Of a stretch of DNA of 64,000 nt, positions 60,669 to 64,000 are shown one piece after another. The DNA is taken from positions 17,860-81,859 of the forward strand of contig NZ_CAMJVK010000002.1 of assembly GCF_946221515.1 (NCBI RefSeq), written 5' to 3'. A program made the translations under genes and the position numbers. The notes beneath the pieces are model-generated. The model saw nothing but the letters and a program-made list of their open reading frames with translations, had not been told where the DNA came from and made no database searches. This stretch comes from an uncultured Fenollaria sp. (GTDB lineage Bacteria > Bacillota > Clostridia > Tissierellales > Peptoniphilaceae). The stretch's first letter is position 1. The number at the start of each line of letters is the position of its first letter.

Positions 60669-61641
60669 GTTTTTTAAAATATTTTTAATATCGCTACTAG
60701 TTTTTATACTGTTCTTCGGACTATATTATTACAGGAAGCTATCAAAGAAGGACAACAAGCTAGTTATAGTCGACGAAACTAAGATAAATCAAAAGACTGA
60801 GGAGAAGCTTGAGGGCGAGTTGGTCTTTGCGTTTTTTGGTATAGATGGCGAGAGAGGACTTGATTATATCAAGAAGCATCTAGCTACACTTGATGGCAAA
60901 ACTGGTGAAGACAGGTATTTTACTACAGGAAACCCATCTGACACGATAATGCTTGTTAAGATTGACAAGAAAACGGGTAAAGTAAATGTAGTGAGCGTAC
61001 CAAGGGACACCAAGGTCAAGATAGCTGGGCACGAGGGCATGAGAAAGATCAATGCATCTTTCGCAAAGGACGGTCCATACGCAGCCATCGACACGCTTAG
61101 AGAGTTTTCAAACGTTGATGTCACTAATTACATCGCAGTTGACTACAAAGGCGTTAAGGCCATAGTCGACATTATAGGCGGGGTTGAGATCGACGTGCCA
61201 TTTGACATGGACTACGATGACCCGACAGACTCGCCGCCGCTACACATTCATTTGAAGAAAGGCAAGCAAAAACTAGATGGCAAGGGCGCGATGGAGTTTC
61301 TTAGATTTAGAAAGTCAAATAAAGGTCAAGGCGATAAATTCCTTGGCGACGTCGGCAGAGTCACTCATCAACAGTACTTTATCCAGGAGCTTATGAAGCA
61401 AACGCTTAGCGCAAACAACGTGACAAAGCTGCCACGCATGATACAGGCAGGACTTGAGCATATACTCACAAACATTAGCATAGATGAAATGCTTGAACTG
61501 GCCAAAGTCTTTACATCGTATTCGCAAGATGAGCTTACGATTGAGACTATACCAGGCACAGACAAGTACGAGGGCGGTGCTTCCTACTTCATCGCAGATG
61601 AGGAAGAGACTGCTAAACTATTCACAAAGATATTTAAGTAA
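60652..61641 (+). CDS. LytR-CpsA-Psr (LCP) family wall-polymer ligase
   Basis: An N-terminal membrane anchor (residues 5-25) precedes an extracellular LCP domain: FFGIDGERG, PSDTIMLVKIDKKTGKVNVVSVPRDTKV (catalytic Asp and Arg), GVKAIVDIIGGVEIDVPFDMDYDD and FLRFRKSNKGQGDKFLGDVGRVTHQQ. LCP proteins attach polymers such as teichoic acids to peptidoglycan. The 329 residues fit. The start ATG lies inside the MATE gene end, with GGAGATGAGG upstream. Confidence 0.93.
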   Translation: MQKFIKFFKIFLISLLVFILFFGLYYYRKLSKKDNKLVIVDETKINQKTEEKLEGELVFAFFGIDGERGLDYIKKHLATLDGKTGEDRYFTTGNPSDTIMLVKIDKKTGKVNVVSVPRDTKVKIAGHEGMRKINASFAKDGPYAAIDTLREFSNVDVTNYIAVDYKGVKAIVDIIGGVEIDVPFDMDYDDPTDSPPLHIHLKKGKQKLDGKGAMEFLRFRKSNKGQGDKFLGDVGRVTHQQYFIQELMKQTLSANNVTKLPRMIQAGLEHILTNISIDEMLELAKVFTSYSQDELTIETIPGTDKYEGGASYFIADEEETAKLFTKIFK

Positions 61642-61655
61642 AGGGAGGAAGAAAG

Positions 61656-62810
61656 ATGGACGCATTTTATTTTTATAATCCGGTTAAAATTCATTTTGGA
61701 GAAGGATCAATCAGGGCGCTAAAGGACGAGATGAAGCCATATAAGAAGGTTTTACTTACTTATGGTAAGGGCAGCATCAAGAAGAACGGTATCTACGATA
61801 AGGTTATGGAAGCACTTGAAGGCAAGGAAGTTTACGAACTTTCAGACATAATGCCAAACCCAAGAGTTGAGAAAGTTTATGAAGGCATCAAACTCGTAAA
61901 GGATCACGACATAGACTTCATCCTAGCAGTTGGCGGCGGCTCAACTATTGACTGCTCTAAGGCAATAGCTGCTGGCGCAAAGACTGACGAAGACTTCTGG
62001 AAAAAATATTTCATTGACAAAGACGATGTTTTAGATGCAACTCCATTAGGAAGCGTTTTGACAATGGCTGGAACAGGCAGTGAAATGGATAACGGCGGCG
62101 TTATCACTAACTGGGAAGAACAAAAGAAGCTAAGTTTCGGTGGCGAGCCATGTTATCCAAAATTCTCCATACTTGATCCGACATACACATATTCATTACC
62201 AAAGCATCACTTAATCAGCGGAACAGTAGATATGTTCAGCCACATCATGGAAGAGTACTTCTCAATGCCAGACGAAGAAAATACTACTGATGAAATCAGT
62301 GAAGCACTTATGAGAACTGTAATCGAAAACATTTATATAGCTTTAGAAGACCCAAGAAACTACAGAGCAAGAGCAAATCTTATGTGGGTATCAACACTTG
62401 CAATCAATGGACTAACATCACTTGGCAAGCGCTCAGACTGGCTAAGCCACAGACTTGAACATACATTATCAGCTTTCTACGACGTTTCACACGGTATGGG
62501 ACTTGCAGTAATGCATCCAAATTACCTAAAATATGTTTACAAGGGACATGAAAAGAAATTTAGAAGATGGGCAGAAAACGTTTGGAAGATGGATACATCT
62601 AATATGACAGACGATGAAGCCGCAATCAAATCCATTGAAAAGCTTCAAGACTTCTTCAAATCCATTGGCGCACCAACAACACTTAAAGAGCTTGATATAC
62701 CAAGGGATTCAATCGAGGCTATGGCAAAGAAGACAGATGTTTACAAGACAAGCTACTCGAATCTAAAACTTGAAGACATTATCAATATTTACGAACAAGC
62801 ATACGAATAA
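61656..62810 (+). CDS. Iron-containing alcohol dehydrogenase (butanol dehydrogenase-like)
   Basis: The NAD(P) motif GGGSTIDCSKAIA and the iron ligands in GTVDMFSHIMEEYF, SDWLSHRLEHTLSAFYDVSHGMGLAVMHPNYL are those of the BdhA/YqhD group of iron alcohol dehydrogenases. The opening FYFYNPVKIHFGEGSI is typical. With 384 residues it reduces aldehydes to alcohols using NAD(P)H, probably in fermentation. AAAGGGAGG precedes the ATG. The GNAT gene follows after 29 bases. Confidence 0.95.
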   Translation: MDAFYFYNPVKIHFGEGSIRALKDEMKPYKKVLLTYGKGSIKKNGIYDKVMEALEGKEVYELSDIMPNPRVEKVYEGIKLVKDHDIDFILAVGGGSTIDCSKAIAAGAKTDEDFWKKYFIDKDDVLDATPLGSVLTMAGTGSEMDNGGVITNWEEQKKLSFGGEPCYPKFSILDPTYTYSLPKHHLISGTVDMFSHIMEEYFSMPDEENTTDEISEALMRTVIENIYIALEDPRNYRARANLMWVSTLAINGLTSLGKRSDWLSHRLEHTLSAFYDVSHGMGLAVMHPNYLKYVYKGHEKKFRRWAENVWKMDTSNMTDDEAAIKSIEKLQDFFKSIGAPTTLKELDIPRDSIEAMAKKTDVYKTSYSNLKLEDIINIYEQAYE

Positions 62811-62839
62811 ATTATATATATAAAGGAAGATAGTTTTAA

Positions 62840-63367
62840 TTGAAAGACATAGAGACAGAAAGACTAATCTTAAGAGACGCGAGCGTAGACGACGCCGAAG
62901 ATATGTTTGAGTACGCAAAGCTTGAAGAAGTGACTAAGTATCTTTCGTGGAAGCCGCATTTAAGCGTTAAAGACTCCGAGAAAATACTTGATATGCTAAG
63001 CAAAGAGGCAAAGGAGAAAGACTCATACACGCTCAAGGCAATAGTCCTAAAAGAAAATGACAAGATGATTGGGACCATAGACGCGAGAATCTTTGGCGAT
63101 GGACTAAAGGACGCCGAGTTCGGTTATTGCCTAAACCCAAAGTACTGGAACAAAGGCTACATGAGCGAGGCACTAAAAGCTTTTATGGAAGCACTTCACA
63201 AGGAACATGGTGTGGAGAATGTATTCGGCTCATTCGAAAGAGAAAACATAGCTTCGAAGAGAGTCATGCAGAAGAATGAGATGTATTATTATGAGACGGT
63301 GAGACGTGTGTTCAAAAACAAAGGCGAAGTTGAGTTAATTAGATATAAGGAGTTAAGACTTTCTTAA
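62840..63367 (+). CDS. GNAT acetyltransferase, RimJ/RimL-like
   Basis: The start TTG 62840 follows TAAAGGAAG by 11 bases and gives KDIETERLILRDASVDDAEDMFEYA, the usual RimJ/RimL opening. FGYCLNPKYWNKGYMSEALKAFMEAL is the acetyl-CoA loop and ENIASKRVMQKNEMYYYETVRR the C-terminal block. Of 175 residues, all fall within one GNAT domain. Substrates of this subgroup include ribosomal protein N-termini and small amines. Confidence 0.9.
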   Translation: MKDIETERLILRDASVDDAEDMFEYAKLEEVTKYLSWKPHLSVKDSEKILDMLSKEAKEKDSYTLKAIVLKENDKMIGTIDARIFGDGLKDAEFGYCLNPKYWNKGYMSEALKAFMEALHKEHGVENVFGSFERENIASKRVMQKNEMYYYETVRRVFKNKGEVELIRYKELRLS

Positions 63368-63387
63368 TTAATTAAAATATATTAATG

Positions 63388-63415
63388 GCAGTGAGTGTGG
63401 ACTCACTGCTTTTTT
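63388..63415 (+). terminator. Rho-independent terminator after the GNAT gene
   Basis: Perfect arms GCAGTGAGT and ACTCACTGC with a GTGG loop, followed by six T. Confidence 0.94.
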
Positions 63416-63926
63416 ATGTGCAAAAGCAATTTTGTATAAAGAGTAAAATTACTAAGTAAGTGACGAGCGGATGTCATATGACGAGCAGATGGCATATGAC
63501 GAGGCAAAATTTCTATTCTTTCTCGTTCAAACTGCGTCTGAGGCTCGTTCGTTTTATTGACAATGCTCAAGTACATTTGTACGGTTAAGTCCATGCACCA
63601 AGAGAACGAGTGTTAGCGCTGTTCGATTGGCCATGCATGCCTTATGCCAGAGTTTACAAAGGTATGGAGCTTAGCGAACATAGCTTTGATTAAACTTACG
63701 GCCAAGCTTGTCAAAAAACTCCACTTCGCCTCATCCATCAGCTTGCTCCAAGAAATAATTAGAAATTTTAATAATAAAAGAAATTAGATGAGATAAAGAA
63801 TAAAACAATGAATGTAGTTTTACTTCTCTTCTATTATATATATACACTATAAATAGTATTAACTTTATAAGTAATACACAAGTGTTAAAATAATTTAAAA
63901 AAAATTAAAAAAAAGCTAAAAAAGAC
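63416..63926. other. Long intergenic region with no supported gene
   Basis: No ORF with a ribosome site is visible. It holds a short direct repeat at 63462-63503 and ends in an A-rich tract (63890-63926). A small open frame on the - strand (63594-63403) only translates the repeat. The region probably separates the upstream operons from the unit that starts at the promoter at 63927. Confidence 0.7.
63462..63504. repeat. Short 18-base direct repeat
   Basis: Units of GACGAGCGGATGTCATAT at 63462-63479 and 63480-63497, differing at two bases, followed by a third partial unit GACGAGG. The unit contains CATATGAC. Confidence 0.75.
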
Positions 63927-63956
63927 TTGACAAAGGCAAGGAATTAATGGTAGAAT
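63927..63956 (+). promoter_or_regulatory. Strong outward promoter with A-rich upstream element
   Basis: TTGACA (63927-63932), 18 bases, TAGAAT (63951-63956). It follows an A-tract-rich stretch (63890-63926) like an UP element. It reads out of the window and may serve a stable RNA operon. Confidence 0.7.
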
Positions 63957-64000
63957 GGATAAGTCATCTGGAAAAACCATATGACAAGCAAAACTGAATA

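Noticed and set aside
63462..63504. Possible CRISPR array
   Set aside because: Units are 18 bases, directly adjacent without spacers, and no cas gene is present.

Overview
The window reads as chromosomal DNA of a low-GC, Gram-positive, anaerobic Firmicute. The evidence is the dense one-direction operons, AGGAGG-type ribosome binding sites with several TTG starts, TTGACA/TATAAT promoters with 17-base spacers, a sortase with an LPXTG surface protein, an LCP wall protein, rubrerythrin, ferritin and hemerythrin, and in-frame UGA codons that look like selenocysteine. A member of the Tissierellia (Peptoniphilaceae-like anaerobic cocci) is my inference; no rRNA lies in the window to test it. Almost everything is on the + strand; the one clear - strand gene is a ZIP metal transporter. 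I see no transposase, phage or CRISPR locus.

Layout. 1-3.4 kb: the end of a Fic-like gene, a membrane protein, a His-tailed DMT permease, and an arsenite methyltransferase-like gene that continues through an in-frame UGA. 3.4-7 kb: a heterodimeric ABC exporter. 7-11.5 kb: metG-tatD-rnmV-rsmA-arsR-type regulator. 12.2-19.4 kb: a cobalamin riboswitch followed by cbiMNQO, then precorrin-2 dehydrogenase, hemC, cobA-hemD, hemB and an RNase H gene, joining cobalt uptake to the tetrapyrrole trunk. 19.4-24.7 kb: XRE regulator, ImmA-type peptidase, C39 lipoprotein, D-serine dehydratase, a PII-like protein with a CPA2 antiporter, and an acetyltransferase. 24.7-30.7 kb: a BMP-type ABC importer with a degenerate ATPase, then a secreted glucosaminidase. 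30.8-33.2 kb: DUF969-DUF979-pcp. 33.4-36.2 kb: a TetR regulator with two matching operators, small membrane proteins and a lipoprotein. 36.3 kb: two tRNAs. 36.5-38.6 kb: ferritin and rubrerythrin. 38.7-41 kb: murA and mreB. 41.2-43 kb: a CMD/AhpD-like protein, an ArsS-type radical SAM protein ending in a second in-frame UGA, and a flavodoxin. 43-44.6 kb: ZIP transporter and hemerythrin. 44.7-54.6 kb: a 2633-residue LPXTG surface protein, a class B sortase and a transglutaminase-fold protein. 54.6-63.4 kb: housekeeping genes (UPF0340, flavoprotein, guaB, thyX, phosphatase, MATE, LCP, alcohol dehydrogenase, GNAT). The last 600 bases are non-coding and end in a strong A-tract promoter pointing out of the window.

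The most striking result is a pair of probable selenoproteins of arsenic chemistry. In ArsM the UGA replaces the third conserved catalytic cysteine, and in ArsS it falls in the C-terminal Cys motif. Both are followed by hairpins placed as bacterial SECIS elements are. A normal CDS caller would truncate both. Other points of interest are an ABC tandem ATPase reduced to one composite ATP site, a thioredoxin-reductase-like flavoprotein without its CxxC, and a TetR circuit legible from the DNA alone.
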